DNA from: Mangrovimonas cancribranchiae
Lineage (GTDB): Bacteria; Bacteroidota; Bacteroidia; Flavobacteriales; Flavobacteriaceae
NCBI RefSeq assembly: GCF_037126245.1
Contig: NZ_CP136925.1
Coordinates: 2,930,001 to 2,994,000, forward strand
Direction of reading: 5' to 3'
Length of the DNA stretch: 64,000 bases
A program made the position numbers and the translations under genes. The notes beneath the pieces are model-generated. The model made no database searches. It saw only the letters and a list, made by a program, of their open reading frames with translations, and was not told where the DNA came from. This document shows positions 1-9,800 of the stretch, one piece after another; positions within the stretch are counted from its first letter, which is position 1; the number at the start of each line of letters is the position of its first letter.

Positions 1-1590
1 TACTGGAATATCAAATTGCTGACGCGGAATAAGCTCTTTTAACTTCTCACACATCTTTTTACCAATATCATAAGCATTATCGGCGTGAATTAATGCTGAT
101 AACGCATCCACTTGCTGGCTATTCAATAAAATATCAACACGTACTAATTTAGACTCTCTCATGCCTATTGGTGCGTAGTCAAAAGAGGCGTAACCTCTGG
201 AAACAGATTTTAGCCTGTCGTAAAAATCAAAAACAATTTCGGCTAAAGGCATGTCAAAAGTAAGCTCAACACGTTCCTGTGTTAAATACGTTTGATTGGT
301 TATTTGACCGCGTTTTTCAATACACAAACTCATTACTGGGCCAACAAAATCGGCTTTAGTAATAATACTTGCTTTTATAAAAGGTTCTTCAACACGATTT
401 AAGGTAGAAGGTTCCGGCAAATCGGTTGGATTATTAACAATAACAATCTCGTCTGGATTTTTGTTAGTGTAAGCGTAATAAGACACGTTAGGAACAGTTG
501 TGATAACGGTCATATCAAACTCGCGTTCTAAACGCTCTTGGATAATTTCTAAATGAAGCATTCCTAGGAATCCACAACGGAAACCAAACCCTAAAGCTGC
601 CGAACTCTCAGGTTGAAAAACTAAAGAGGCGTCGTTAAGTTGTAGTTTTTCCATAGAGGTACGAAGTTCTTCGTAATCTTCGGTATCTACAGGGTAAATA
701 CCAGCAAAAACCATAGGCTTTACATCCTCAAAACCGCCAATAGCATTTTGAGTTGGGTTTTTGGCATCGGTAATAGTATCACCAACTTTTACTTCTTTGG
801 CTTCTTTAATTCCTGTTATTAAATAGCCTACATCGCCAGCGTTTATCTCTTGTTTAGACTGTTGTTTTAGTTTTAAGGTTCCTACTTCATCGGCATAATA
901 ATCTTTACCGGTAGCAATAAACTTAATGTGTTGCCCTTTTTTAATTTTCCCGTTAATAACACGGAAATAAGTTTCTACACCACGAAACGGATTGTAAACA
1001 GAGTCGAATATTAAAGCTTGTAAAGGCTCATCTGGGTTTCCTTTTGGTGCAGGAACACGATCTATAATAGCAGTTAAAATTTCTTCAATACCAATACCTG
1101 TTTTAGCACTTGCGGGAATAACCTCAGAGGGATCACAACCTAGTAAATCTACAATATCATCAGTAACTTCTTCTGGATTAGCACTTGGTAAATCGACTTT
1201 GTTTAATACTGGAATAATTTCCAGATCGTTTTCTAAGGCTAAATAGAGGTTTGAAATAGTTTGCGCTTGTATACTTTGCGCCGCATCGACTACTAATAAT
1301 GCCCCTTCGCAAGCCGCGATACTTCTAGATACTTCGTAGCTAAAATCAACATGACCTGGGGTGTCAATTAAGTTTAATATGTAATGTTCGCCATTATGAA
1401 TATAATCCATTTGTATGGCGTGCGATTTAATAGTAATACCACGCTCACGCTCCAAATCCATGTTGTCTAATAACTGATTTTGCTTTTCCCTTTCGGTTAC
1501 AGCACCAGTGTAGTCTAACAATCTATCGGCAAGCGTACTTTTTCCGTGGTCAATATGTGCAATTATGCAAAAATTCCTAATGTTCTTCAT
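1..1590 (-). CDS. lepA: Elongation factor 4 (back-translocating GTPase LepA), 3' end cut by window
   Basis: Translational GTPase of the EF-G/EF-Tu superfamily that acts on the ribosome, remodelling stalled elongation or late 30S assembly. The first residues read [19 protein letters not shown], giving the G1 P-loop AHIDHGKS. Further in, the DTPGHVDF-type G3 region and the EF-4 specific C-terminal part are encoded in one open frame to base 1. 530 codons are present against about 598 in the family, so roughly 70 C-terminal residues lie outside the window. The ATG is preceded by AAGGAG, unusually Shine-Dalgarno-like for this phylum, and a TATATTTG box lies further upstream. It is divergent from the TonB-type gene. 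The family assignment is secure. Confidence 0.95.
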   Translation of the reverse strand, partial: MKNIRNFCIIAHIDHGKSTLADRLLDYTGAVTEREKQNQLLDNMDLERERGITIKSHAIQMDYIHNGEHYILNLIDTPGHVDFSYEVSRSIAACEGALLVVDAAQSIQAQTISNLYLALENDLEIIPVLNKVDLPSANPEEVTDDIVDLLGCDPSEVIPASAKTGIGIEEILTAIIDRVPAPKGNPDEPLQALIFDSVYNPFRGVETYFRVINGKIKKGQHIKFIATGKDYYADEVGTLKLKQQSKQEINAGDVGYLITGIKEAKEVKVGDTITDAKNPTQNAIGGFEDVKPMVFAGIYPVDTEDYEELRTSMEKLQLNDASLVFQPESSAALGFGFRCGFLGMLHLEIIQERLEREFDMTVITTVPNVSYYAYTNKNPDEIVIVNNPTDLPEPSTLNRVEEPFIKASIITKADFVGPVMSLCIEKRGQITNQTYLTQERVELTFDMPLAEIVFDFYDRLKSVSRGYASFDYAPIGMRESKLVRVDILLNSQQVDALSALIHADNAYDIGKKMCEKLKELIPRQQFDIPV

Positions 1591-1618
1591 AAAACTCCTT
1601 ACACTAAAAATAGAAATG

Positions 1619-1626
1619 CAAATATA
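1619..1626 (-). promoter_or_regulatory. Putative -7 promoter box of lepA
   Basis: On the minus strand this reads TATATTTG, a perfect match to the Bacteroidota TAnnTTTG consensus. It lies 28 bases upstream of the lepA ATG. No well-placed TTG -33 element is seen. Confidence 0.5.
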
Positions 1627-1738
1627 GGTGTTTTATTAACGTTAAATAGCAATATTGTTAAGATGTTGATATACTTAAGGGTTTCCGTATTAAAAATTTA
1701 TAAACAAATAGTATATTAGCAGCGTAAAGCTTAATAAT

Positions 1739-4141
1739 TTGATAACTTTTAAAAGAATAACCCAATTCTGCTTTGTTTTGCTTTCTACATTAACGTTCTC
1801 GCAAGAGTTTAATGTTTCTGGTAGTATACAAGATATTTATGGAGAACCTATTTCTTTTTCTAATGTTATGTTGTTAACAGAAACAGATTCTACTATAGTA
1901 AAAGGAACATCAACCGATGATAATGGGGTTTTTAAATTACGCTCTGTAAAAAAAGGAACCTACTTACTTAATGTGACGTTTATAGGTTTTGAAGACTATT
2001 TTAGCCAAATTAATGTGGCTTCCGATGTAACTCTAGAACCCATTATTTTAAAGGAAAGCACAGAGAATCTAGACGAGATAAATATTACTTACCAAAAACC
2101 TACTGTTAAAAAAGAACCTAATAAAATTGTTTTTAATATAGAAAATACTGCTTTATCTCAAGGCAATATGATGCAGGTATTAAAAAGCACGCCTGGTATT
2201 ATGGTTATTGGCAACAGTATAAGTGTAAAAAGTGAAAGTCCAACGGTTTTTATAAATGGAAGGAAAGTACATCTATCTTCTACCGAGTTAGCACAACTTT
2301 TAGAAAGTTCTGATGCTAATAATGTACAGTCGGTTGAGGTGGTTACAAATCCATCGGCTAAATACGATGCTTCAAGTGGAGCCGTTATAAATATTATGAT
2401 GAGCAAAAACCTTGTTACTGGTTACAGAGGTAATATGTTTACGAATTATACACAAGGTGTTTTTCCTAGATATAATGTAGGAACAGGTCACTTTTTTAAA
2501 TCAAATAAGATTAATCTTTACGCAAGCTATAGTTACACACAGGATAAGTTAAATAGAGATAATGAAGATAGAATAAACTACTATAACGGTAATACTATTG
2601 ATGAGGTTTGGGAGTCTAGATTAAACAGAAACACCTGGTCTAAAACACATAATGTAAGTTTTAACTTTGATTATCAGTTTAACGACAAGAATACGCTAAG
2701 TTTAGCGTCAACCATGCTTTGGTTACCCGATTTTGAATATAAATTAAATAACCACACTGATATTTTTGATGATTCTAATAACCTACAATCCTACTTTAAA
2801 GCGTTTAATGTAAACGATGATGAAAAGTATAACCTAGGGTTTGATTTAGATTACGTTCATAATTTTAATGATGATGGCGAAAAACTATCGTTTAGTTCAC
2901 ACTTTACGACTTACGATTACCAACGCCATCAAAACGTAAATAGTGATTACTACACAAATAATGGTATTTTTTTAACCGACACGAATTATTTAACCGATAA
3001 TAATCAAGACACTAAAATAGTTACAGCAAGTTTAGATTATACCTTACCAGTAAACAATTCGTTTATACTAGAAACAGGTATAAAAACATCTAATGTTTTA
3101 ACTAATAGCGACATTACTCAATATGATATTATAAACAACCAGCCTATTTTAGATGCCAACAACACCAATGCTTTTGAATATGATGAATTAGTGTTGGCCG
3201 CTTATGCTAATATTTCCAAAGACTGGGAAAAATGGAGTATAATAGCAGGATTACGTACCGAACAAACAAATGTAGAAGGTCTTTCGGTTACCAATAACCA
3301 AAAAACAACACAGGATTATTTAAAGTGGTTTCCTAATCTTAGTTTAAGTTTTAATCCTAACGAAAACCTTTCACTTTATACAAACTATAAAAAGAGTATT
3401 AATAGACCAGATTACAAAAATTTAAATCCGTTTCAATTTTACTTAAACGATAACACTATAGTTTCTGGAAACCCAAATTTACAGCCTGTAATAATAGATC
3501 ATGCTGTTGTTGGGGCATCGTTATCAAGCGCTTATTTTATTGAAGCTTATTATAAGAAAATGAGCCATAATATTTATGAAATTCCGCTTCAAGATAATAC
3601 TAATACTACCGTAACCTGGGTTCCTATAAATTTTGATGAGACTATAGAATATGGTTTCGATTTTTTAACCAACTTTTATGTAAATGACAGGTGGTTTGTT
3701 TATGCCGTAACATCATTTTACAATGTAGAAGATGTAAACACATTACAAAATCAAAAAGTTAAACAAAGTCAGTGGTCTAATTATAGTGTGCTTCAAAATT
3801 ATTATACCTTTTTAAAAGACAGATCGTTAACACTTAATCTTACCATGTACTATGAAAGTAAGAACTTACAAGGGTTTAGGTTGTTAAAAGATAGGCTTGC
3901 ATCTAATATAGCCATCTCAAAATCGTTGTGGAATAAAAAAGCTGTCATCTCTTTAATGGCCGAAGATTTATTTAACACACAAGACTACGATTATACAACA
4001 AGATTCCTAAATCAAAATAGTAGAAGCAAAGCCAATTTTGATAATAGATATATAAAAATAGGCTTCCGTTATAAATTTGGAAACACCTTGTTAGATACAA
4101 ACAAACGCTCTAAAAACTTACAAGAAAGAGAACGATTATAA
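1739..4141 (+). CDS. TonB-dependent receptor-like outer membrane beta-barrel protein
   Basis: Outer membrane protein of the Bacteroidota TonB receptor superfamily. A signal peptide ending at FSQ is followed by a carboxypeptidase-regulatory-like beta-sandwich (about residues 24-95, GSIQDIYGEPISFSNVML), a plug region (about 120-215, with VFINGRKV and SVEVVTNPSAKYDA) and a beta-barrel ending in KIGFRYKFG, typical of the OMP_b-brl_3 type. At 800 residues it is complete. No SusD partner is adjacent, so the substrate cannot be named. The only start giving a full signal peptide is TTG at 1739, because the next in-frame ATG is about 43 codons later and would remove it. A near-consensus TATATTAG box at 1712-1719 would give a short leader to this TTG. 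Confidence 0.88.
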   Translation: MITFKRITQFCFVLLSTLTFSQEFNVSGSIQDIYGEPISFSNVMLLTETDSTIVKGTSTDDNGVFKLRSVKKGTYLLNVTFIGFEDYFSQINVASDVTLEPIILKESTENLDEINITYQKPTVKKEPNKIVFNIENTALSQGNMMQVLKSTPGIMVIGNSISVKSESPTVFINGRKVHLSSTELAQLLESSDANNVQSVEVVTNPSAKYDASSGAVINIMMSKNLVTGYRGNMFTNYTQGVFPRYNVGTGHFFKSNKINLYASYSYTQDKLNRDNEDRINYYNGNTIDEVWESRLNRNTWSKTHNVSFNFDYQFNDKNTLSLASTMLWLPDFEYKLNNHTDIFDDSNNLQSYFKAFNVNDDEKYNLGFDLDYVHNFNDDGEKLSFSSHFTTYDYQRHQNVNSDYYTNNGIFLTDTNYLTDNNQDTKIVTASLDYTLPVNNSFILETGIKTSNVLTNSDITQYDIINNQPILDANNTNAFEYDELVLAAYANISKDWEKWSIIAGLRTEQTNVEGLSVTNNQKTTQDYLKWFPNLSLSFNPNENLSLYTNYKKSINRPDYKNLNPFQFYLNDNTIVSGNPNLQPVIIDHAVVGASLSSAYFIEAYYKKMSHNIYEIPLQDNTNTTVTWVPINFDETIEYGFDFLTNFYVNDRWFVYAVTSFYNVEDVNTLQNQKVKQSQWSNYSVLQNYYTFLKDRSLTLNLTMYYESKNLQGFRLLKDRLASNIAISKSLWNKKAVISLMAEDLFNTQDYDYTTRFLNQNSRSKANFDNRYIKIGFRYKFGNTLLDTNKRSKNLQERERL

Positions 4142-4149
4142 GCACTAGA

Positions 4150-5253
4150 TTAATCTATCCATTCTGCGATAAATAAATTTGTATCTCTGGTGCCGCCATT
4201 ATTTCGGTTTGATGAAAAAATCAATTTTTTCCCATCATTAGAAAATACTGGAAACGCATCAAAAGTTTTACTATGCGTAATGCGTTCTAAATTCTTTCCA
4301 TCAAGATCTATCATATATAAATTAAAAGGAAACCCGCGTTCCGACTCGAAGTTAGACGAGAAAATAACCTTTTCTCCAGACGGATGGAAAAACGGACTCC
4401 AATTAGCATTTCCTAAGTTGGTAAGTTGGCGTAACTCGCTCCCATCGGCATTACAAATGTAAAGCTCCATTTGGGTTGGTTGTACCAAACCTTCAGCTAA
4501 TAAGTCTTTATATTCTTTTATGTCTGCTTCGGTTTTTGGTCTAGACGAACGGAAAATCAATTTTGTGCCATCTGGCGAAAAGAAAGCACCGCCATCGTAG
4601 CCTAATTCATTGGTAATCTGTTTTACATTGGTACCGTCAATGTTCATGGTATATAATTCTAAATCGCCACTACGTGTTGAGGTAAACACAATTTTATCGC
4701 CTTTTGGAGATACTGTTGGCTCGGCATCATAGCCAGGTTCGTTGGTAAGTTGCTTTACAATATTACCGTCTAAATCGGCTACAAAAATGTCGTACGAATC
4801 ATAAATAGGCCAAATGTACTTCCCGTTTTTACGTAAAGGTGTTTCTGGGCAAACACTATCGCCTAAATGCGTAGATGCATAAATAATATGTTTGTTATCG
4901 GGTAAGAAGTACGAACATGTAGTGCGTCCTTTTCCGGTACTTACCATAGGCGGAATTTCGGTTTCCCAAGTCTCACCAACATTCATCAAAAACATTTGGT
5001 CGCAGCTTACATTCCATTTTTTATTATTAGATTGAAACACCAGTTGCTTATCATCAAAACTCCAATAAGCTTCGGCATTATCGCCACCAAACGTTAATTG
5101 CTTTAAAGACTTAAAGTGTTTTTCGCCAGGATATATCAAGGTATCTACCCATTTGGTAGCACCAGAATCGGCATCGGTGACTTTGGTCTTCTCATTTTTG
5201 CAAGATATTGTTACTACAAAAAGTAGCGATAAAAGGTAAAATGTTGACTTCAT
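4150..5253 (-). CDS. TolB-like PD40 beta-propeller lipoprotein
   Basis: Predicted surface or periplasmic lipoprotein. The signal peptide ends in a lipobox with cysteine at about residue 18 (VTISCKN). The rest is a repeating WD40-like/PD40 propeller of the TolB type, visible as recurring units such as SPKGDKIVFTSTRSGDLELY, SPDGTKLIFRSSRP and HPSGEKVIFSSNF. Such propellers usually mediate protein or ligand contacts. No catalytic domain is evident. It is convergent with the TonB-type gene (8 bases between stops) and divergent from the M28 peptidase gene, with which it may be functionally linked. Function unknown beyond the fold. Confidence 0.8.
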   Translation of the reverse strand: MKSTFYLLSLLFVVTISCKNEKTKVTDADSGATKWVDTLIYPGEKHFKSLKQLTFGGDNAEAYWSFDDKQLVFQSNNKKWNVSCDQMFLMNVGETWETEIPPMVSTGKGRTTCSYFLPDNKHIIYASTHLGDSVCPETPLRKNGKYIWPIYDSYDIFVADLDGNIVKQLTNEPGYDAEPTVSPKGDKIVFTSTRSGDLELYTMNIDGTNVKQITNELGYDGGAFFSPDGTKLIFRSSRPKTEADIKEYKDLLAEGLVQPTQMELYICNADGSELRQLTNLGNANWSPFFHPSGEKVIFSSNFESERGFPFNLYMIDLDGKNLERITHSKTFDAFPVFSNDGKKLIFSSNRNNGGTRDTNLFIAEWID

Positions 5254-5263
5254 ACTATAATGC

Positions 5264-5295
5264 TTGTAACTTATGGCAATTATTGCCTAATTTTG
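5264..5295 (+). promoter_or_regulatory. Putative promoter of the M28 peptidase-dusB operon
   Basis: TTG at 5264-5266 and TAATTTTG at 5288-5295 are separated by 21 bases, close to the Bacteroidota promoter layout. The predicted transcript starts about 15 bases before the ATG at 5317. Confidence 0.5.
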
Positions 5296-5316
5296 CGCTA
5301 AAATAAGTTTATTATT

Positions 5317-6543
5317 ATGAAACAAGTATCTCTATTGGTTCTTTTTATAACGCTATGGGGTTGTAAACATGAGTACACCTACAAAAATAAAATACAAGAA
5401 GATGTAGCTTTTTTAGCTAATGATAAACTAGAAGGTCGTGAAACTGGAACCGAAGGAGAACAGAAAGCTGCTGCTTATATTGTAAAGCGTTTTAAGCAAA
5501 TAGGCTTGTCGCCTAAAGGGACACAGGATTTTTACCAAACGTTTTCGTTTAAGCCAAAAACCAATCCTCACGAAGATGTAAAATTTGTTACTATGGCAGA
5601 GGATAGTACTGTTACAGGAACCAATGTGTTAGGATATATTGACAACCAAGCTGAAAGCACCATAATTATTGGCGCACACTACGACCATTTAGGCTATGGT
5701 AGCGAAGGCTCGTTATATCGCGGAAAAACTAAAGAAATACACAATGGCGCCGATGATAATGCAAGTGGTGTTGCAGTTATGTTAGATTTAGCTGGAAAGC
5801 TAAAAAACCAAAACACAGCGAATAACTATTTGTTTATGGCGTTTTCAGGAGAAGAAATGGGACTTTTAGGGTCTAATTATTTTACTAAAAATGCGACCTT
5901 AGATTTAGGAACAGCTAATTACATGATTAACATGGATATGGTTGGCCGTTTAAAGCAAGATAGTACTTTGGCCGTTTATGGCGTAGGAACCTCACCACGT
6001 TTTAAGCAAACGTTAACGTCAACCAACGGCAATTTTAAGTTAATAGAAAACGAATCTGGTGTTGGCCCATCAGATCATACGTCTTTCTACCTTCAAGATA
6101 TACCTGTGTTACATTTCTTTACAGGACAACACGAAGATTACCACAAGCCTAGCGACGATACCGAAAAATTAAATTTTGAAGGCATGAATTTAATTTCTGA
6201 TTATATTTTCGATGTTATCACAGAACTTGACGACAATGGTAAACTAGCCTTTAGAAAAACAAAAAATGAAAGCGAAGAAACACCACGTTTTAAAGTGGGA
6301 ATGGGCGTTATTCCAGATTATTTATTTGATGGTGAAGGTATGCGTATAGATGGTATTAGCGAAGATAAGCCAGCGCAAAAAGCTGGGTTGCAAAAAGGAG
6401 ATATTGTAGTTAAACTCGGCGATAGTTTAGTAACCGATATGATGAGTTACATGAAAGCATTATCAGCTTTCAATAAAGGCGATTCAACGACAGTTGTTGT
6501 TAAACGACATGGAGAACACGTAAATAAACAGATTCAGTTTTAA
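5317..6543 (+). CDS. M28 family zinc aminopeptidase lipoprotein with C-terminal PDZ domain
   Basis: Exported metallopeptidase that probably removes N-terminal residues from peptides in the periplasm or at the cell surface. A short signal with a lipobox (LWGCKH) is followed by the M28 domain. Zinc and catalytic motifs are visible: GAHYDHLG, NGADDNASGV, SGEEMGLLGS, NMDMVGR and the late histidine in HEDYHKPSDD. The last 90 or so residues form a PDZ domain (GISEDKPAQKAGLQKGDIVV), a common fusion in this family. The stop TAA is immediately followed by the ATG of dusB, so the two are probably co-transcribed and translationally coupled. Confidence 0.9.
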   Translation: MKQVSLLVLFITLWGCKHEYTYKNKIQEDVAFLANDKLEGRETGTEGEQKAAAYIVKRFKQIGLSPKGTQDFYQTFSFKPKTNPHEDVKFVTMAEDSTVTGTNVLGYIDNQAESTIIIGAHYDHLGYGSEGSLYRGKTKEIHNGADDNASGVAVMLDLAGKLKNQNTANNYLFMAFSGEEMGLLGSNYFTKNATLDLGTANYMINMDMVGRLKQDSTLAVYGVGTSPRFKQTLTSTNGNFKLIENESGVGPSDHTSFYLQDIPVLHFFTGQHEDYHKPSDDTEKLNFEGMNLISDYIFDVITELDDNGKLAFRKTKNESEETPRFKVGMGVIPDYLFDGEGMRIDGISEDKPAQKAGLQKGDIVVKLGDSLVTDMMSYMKALSAFNKGDSTTVVVKRHGEHVNKQIQF

Positions 6544-7539
6544 ATGGTAAAAATTGCAGACATAGAATTACCTGATTTTCCATTGCTTTTGGCTCCCATG
6601 GAAGATGTTAGCGATCCGCCATTTCGAGCGTTGTGCAAAGAGCAAGGAGCCGATGTGGTGTATACCGAGTTTATTTCCAGCGAAGGCTTAATTAGAGATG
6701 CCGCTAAAAGCACCATGAAACTAGATATTTACGAAAAAGAGCGTCCGGTAGGTATTCAAATTTTTGGTGCTAACTTAGATAGCATGTTGGAAGCTGTTGA
6801 TATTGTTGAAAAATCGAACCCAGATATTATCGATATCAATTTTGGTTGCCCAGTAAAAAAGGTGGTTAGTAAAGGTGCTGGTGCTGGTATTTTAAAAGAT
6901 GTTTGTCTTATGGAATCGCTAACAGCCGAAATTGTAAAACGCACCAAACTGCCTGTTACGGTAAAAACCAGATTAGGTTGGGATCACGATTCTATTAAAA
7001 TTGTTGAGGTGGCAGAACGCCTTCAGGATGTTGGTTGTAAAGCAATTTCTATCCATGGAAGAACCCGAGCTCAAATGTATAAAGGCAATGCCGATTGGAA
7101 ACCTATTGCCGATGTAAAGAACAATCCTAGAATGCATATTCCTGTATTTGGAAACGGCGATGTAGATTCGCCAGAACGTGCTGTAGAAATGCGCGATAAA
7201 TATGGATTAGATGGCGCCATGATTGGGCGAGCCACTATTGGTAATCCGTGGTTTTTTAAACAAGTAAAACATTATATAAATACAGGCGAACATCTAGCGC
7301 CAATTACACTAGAAGAACGTGTAGAGGCTGCTCGTCGTCATTTACAAATGGCGATTGATTGGAAAGGTGAAAAATTAGGCGTTTTTGAAACACGTCGTCA
7401 TTACACAAATTATTTTAAAGGGATACCGCATTTTAAAGAATACCGAATGAAAATGGTTACTAGCGATGATTCAAAAGATGTATTTGCTGCGCTTGATGAG
7501 GTGCTAGAAAACTTTAAAGACTATCAGTTTGTGTCTTAA
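6544..7539 (+). CDS. dusB: tRNA-dihydrouridine synthase B
   Basis: FMN-dependent enzyme that reduces uridine to dihydrouridine in the tRNA D-loop. The TIM barrel carries family motifs in order: LLAPMEDVSDPPFR at the N-terminus, INFGCPVKKVVSKGAG with the catalytic cysteine region at about residue 100, and the FMN phosphate-binding stretch GNGDVDS followed by GAMIGRATIGNPWFF. The length of 331 residues is normal. The start codon abuts the upstream peptidase stop (TAAATG). The 3' end overlaps the convergent permease gene by 4 bases. Assignment to DusB rather than another Dus is by overall similarity as I recall it. Confidence 0.92.
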   Translation: MVKIADIELPDFPLLLAPMEDVSDPPFRALCKEQGADVVYTEFISSEGLIRDAAKSTMKLDIYEKERPVGIQIFGANLDSMLEAVDIVEKSNPDIIDINFGCPVKKVVSKGAGAGILKDVCLMESLTAEIVKRTKLPVTVKTRLGWDHDSIKIVEVAERLQDVGCKAISIHGRTRAQMYKGNADWKPIADVKNNPRMHIPVFGNGDVDSPERAVEMRDKYGLDGAMIGRATIGNPWFFKQVKHYINTGEHLAPITLEERVEAARRHLQMAIDWKGEKLGVFETRRHYTNYFKGIPHFKEYRMKMVTSDDSKDVFAALDEVLENFKDYQFVS

Positions 7540-8744
7540 TTAATTTCAATTAGAGGTTTTGAAATTCTACTTGATGCAATTTTTGAGGCAAGTATACCAA
7601 GAACAGAAATAGTAATAAAAACCAAAATAAGATTTTCCCATTTTATTGTCATTGGATAGGGAAGAGAAGGTGTTATCATAACCAAAGAAAATGCTTTTTG
7701 TAAGCTGACAATAATGTAGCCTATAGTCAACCCTAAAATACCACCTAAAACCGACATTAAACTTCCTTGGTAAAAAAAGATTTGTCGTATGTGTTTTAGT
7801 GTTGCTCCTGTACTATAAAGTGTTTTAAGATTACTTTTTTTGTCAAGAATCATCATAATTATAGAGCCAATAACATTAAAAAGCGCGATAATTAAAACTA
7901 GAGTAAAAATGAGGTAAACAGCCAAATTTTCGGTGTTTAGCATTTTGTATAAAGCGTCGTTTAATTGAGCTTTATTTTTTAGTGTAACCTTATCGCCTAA
8001 AACTGAAAGAATTTCAGCTCTTGCTTCTTCTTCTGTAGCGTCTGGATTAAGTTTAAACTCAATATAAGAATAACTATTCTCAGGAACTTCTAAAAGCGCT
8101 TTAGCCATGTTAATAGGCGTGTAAATATATTTATCGTTTAAAGCTTCATTTACATCAAAAATACCAACATTTACCGCATGAAAAGAGTTGTAAGCATCTT
8201 TAAGCGACTTAATTTGTCCTTTTCCAGGTTTTGGTACGTAAAGGTTTAGCTTTTTTCCATAGTCTAAAACCCCAATAGAAAGTGAGTTGGAAATACCTAA
8301 ACCTGTAACCACTTGATTAGATTTTGAAGTTAACCAATTGCCATAAAAAATAACAGAATCTATGGCAGTTACGGTTTGATAGTTTTCATCAACACCTTTT
8401 ATATAGGCATTTGGATAGTGTCTGTTTTCATAAGCAACAAATACTCTTTCTTCAATAACTTTTGAATAAGCAGTGATTGTTTTTAGCTTATCAAGTTTAT
8501 TCGCTTCTTTGTTAGTTAGTTTAAAATACTTTCCTGTTGCCGATTGCGCTTTAAGATCGGGGTCTATAATAGAGGTGAATTCTAAAGTAAAATCTTTTAA
8601 TCCAGCAAATCCAGAAAGCACAATAAATAACGCAGCCGATCCCATAACAATACCTATAGTAGCAATAATAGTAATGTAGTTTATGGCATTATTGGAACTT
8701 TTGGTAAATAGGTAACGCTTGGCGATGTAAAGGGAAAAATTCAA
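7536..8744 (-). CDS. ABC transporter permease, LolC/LolE (FtsX-like) family
   Basis: Inner-membrane permease resembling the LolCDE lipoprotein-release system. An N-terminal membrane segment follows LYIAKRYLFTKSSNNAINYI, then a large periplasmic domain (about residues 45-265) and three more membrane segments in a C-terminal FtsX domain (about 275-395). The ATPase partner is not adjacent. Translation seems to begin at TTG at 8744, directly after the rbfA stop (TAATTG). No ATG lies nearby in frame, and the LYIAKRYL motif must be near the N-terminus in this family, so the TTG start is credible. It is co-directional with rbfA and probably in one operon. Confidence 0.87.
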   Translation of the reverse strand: MNFSLYIAKRYLFTKSSNNAINYITIIATIGIVMGSAALFIVLSGFAGLKDFTLEFTSIIDPDLKAQSATGKYFKLTNKEANKLDKLKTITAYSKVIEERVFVAYENRHYPNAYIKGVDENYQTVTAIDSVIFYGNWLTSKSNQVVTGLGISNSLSIGVLDYGKKLNLYVPKPGKGQIKSLKDAYNSFHAVNVGIFDVNEALNDKYIYTPINMAKALLEVPENSYSYIEFKLNPDATEEEARAEILSVLGDKVTLKNKAQLNDALYKMLNTENLAVYLIFTLVLIIALFNVIGSIIMMILDKKSNLKTLYSTGATLKHIRQIFFYQGSLMSVLGGILGLTIGYIIVSLQKAFSLVMITPSLPYPMTIKWENLILVFITISVLGILASKIASSRISKPLIEIN

Positions 8745-9140
8745 TTACGATTTTTTTCGTTTATCTAAAAGATTTGGATCTTCAATAGGGTTATCTTTTC
8801 CTTTTAAAGAGCGCTCAATATTATCTATATATTCTAACGTGTCATCTATATAAAACTCAAGTTCTGGCATTCTGCGTAACTGATTTTTGGTGCGTTGTGC
8901 AAGTTCGTGTCTTATTAAGTGTTTATTTGATTGAATGCCTTTTAGTAGTTCTTTAGCTTTATCATTTGGAAAAATACTTAAATACACTTTTGCATTCGAT
9001 AAATCTACAGTAACCCTTACTTTGGTAACCGATATAATAATGCCTTTTAAACCGCCTTGAGTAGCCGCTTTTTGAAGGACTTCAACTAAATCTTGTTGTA
9101 AAACCGAAGCTATTTTTTTTTGTCTTTGCGTTTCTTCCAT
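8745..9140 (-). CDS. rbfA: Ribosome-binding factor A
   Basis: Small KH-like protein that binds the 30S subunit and promotes 16S rRNA 5'-end maturation, notably during cold adaptation. It begins MEETQRQKKIASVLQQDL and contains the family-typical VTKVRVTVDLSNAKVYLSIF and a conserved RMPELEFYIDDTLEYIDNIE helix near the C-terminus. The length of 131 residues is normal. It is first gene of a two-gene unit with the LolC/E-like permease. The rbfA-lolC/E order is one I associate with Flavobacteria. Confidence 0.93.
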   Translation of the reverse strand: MEETQRQKKIASVLQQDLVEVLQKAATQGGLKGIIISVTKVRVTVDLSNAKVYLSIFPNDKAKELLKGIQSNKHLIRHELAQRTKNQLRRMPELEFYIDDTLEYIDNIERSLKGKDNPIEDPNLLDKRKKS

Positions 9141-9239
9141 ATTCTAACCCAACTAAATCATTAAACTTTTAAGGTACAAAAATAACGGATATTTGATTAT
9201 TATGTTATTTTTAAAGCGAACATTTCAAAAAAGAACTAA

Positions 9240-9644
9240 ATGAATAAAATAGAACATATAGGTATTGCTGTAAAGAATATAGAGGCTTCTAATACATTAT
9301 TTAAAAAGCTTTTTAACGAGCCGCATTATAAAATGGAAGAAGTTGCTAGTGAGGGTGTATTAACCTCCTTTTTTAAGTCAGGTCCTAATAAAATTGAGCT
9401 TTTACAAGCTACAACAGCCGATAGTCCTATTGCTAAGTTTATAGAAAAACGTGGCGAAGGCATTCATCATATTGCTTTTGATGTTGAGGATATTGAAGCA
9501 GAAATTGCGCGTTTAAAAAGTGAAGGGTTTAAGGTTTTAAACGAGACACCAAAAAAAGGCGCCGATAATAAGTTAGTGGCATTTTTACATCCAAAGTCTA
9601 CTAACGGTGTGTTAATTGAGCTATGCCAAGAGATAAAGGCATAA
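9240..9644 (+). CDS. mce: Methylmalonyl-CoA epimerase
   Basis: VOC-fold metalloenzyme interconverting (2R)- and (2S)-methylmalonyl-CoA in propionyl-CoA metabolism. Metal ligands are visible: His in KIEHIGIAV, His in GIHHIAFDV and Glu in NGVLIELCQ. At 134 residues it is a standard length. It stands alone here, without the mutase or carboxylase genes, followed directly by a tRNA gene on the same strand. Confidence 0.92.
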   Translation: MNKIEHIGIAVKNIEASNTLFKKLFNEPHYKMEEVASEGVLTSFFKSGPNKIELLQATTADSPIAKFIEKRGEGIHHIAFDVEDIEAEIARLKSEGFKVLNETPKKGADNKLVAFLHPKSTNGVLIELCQEIKA

Positions 9645-9650
9645 AAAATC

Positions 9651-9681
9651 TTGTAGAGTTTTAAAATATGTAGTAATATTG
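9651..9681 (+). promoter_or_regulatory. Putative promoter of the CAU tRNA
   Basis: TTG at 9651-9653 is followed after 20 bases by TAATATTG (9674-9681), one mismatch from TAnnTTTG. The expected transcription start is about 35 bases upstream of the mature tRNA. Confidence 0.45.
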
Positions 9682-9721
9682 CACACTCTTTTTAAGGGAG
9701 CATATTAGCAATAAGCTAATA

Positions 9722-9795
9722 GGGCCTATAACTCAGTTGGTTAGAGTATCTGACTCATAATCAGAAAGTCCCTGGTTCGAGCCCAGGTGGGCCCA
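9722..9795 (+). tRNA. tRNA with CAU anticodon (Met elongator or Ile2)
   Basis: Complete cloverleaf: acceptor GGGCCTA with TGGGCCC, D arm ACTC/GAGT, anticodon stem TCTGA/TCAGA with loop CTCATAA (anticodon CAT at 9756-9758), T arm CCTGG/CCAGG with loop TTCGAGC, discriminator A. CCA is not encoded. A CAU anticodon fits elongator Met or a lysidine-modified Ile tRNA. The C4-G69 and C5-G68 pairs resemble E. coli tRNA-Ile2 more than its elongator tRNA-Met. It is not an initiator, because the first pair is a normal G-C and the anticodon stem lacks three consecutive G-C pairs. Confidence 0.93.
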
Positions 9796-9800
9796 CAACA

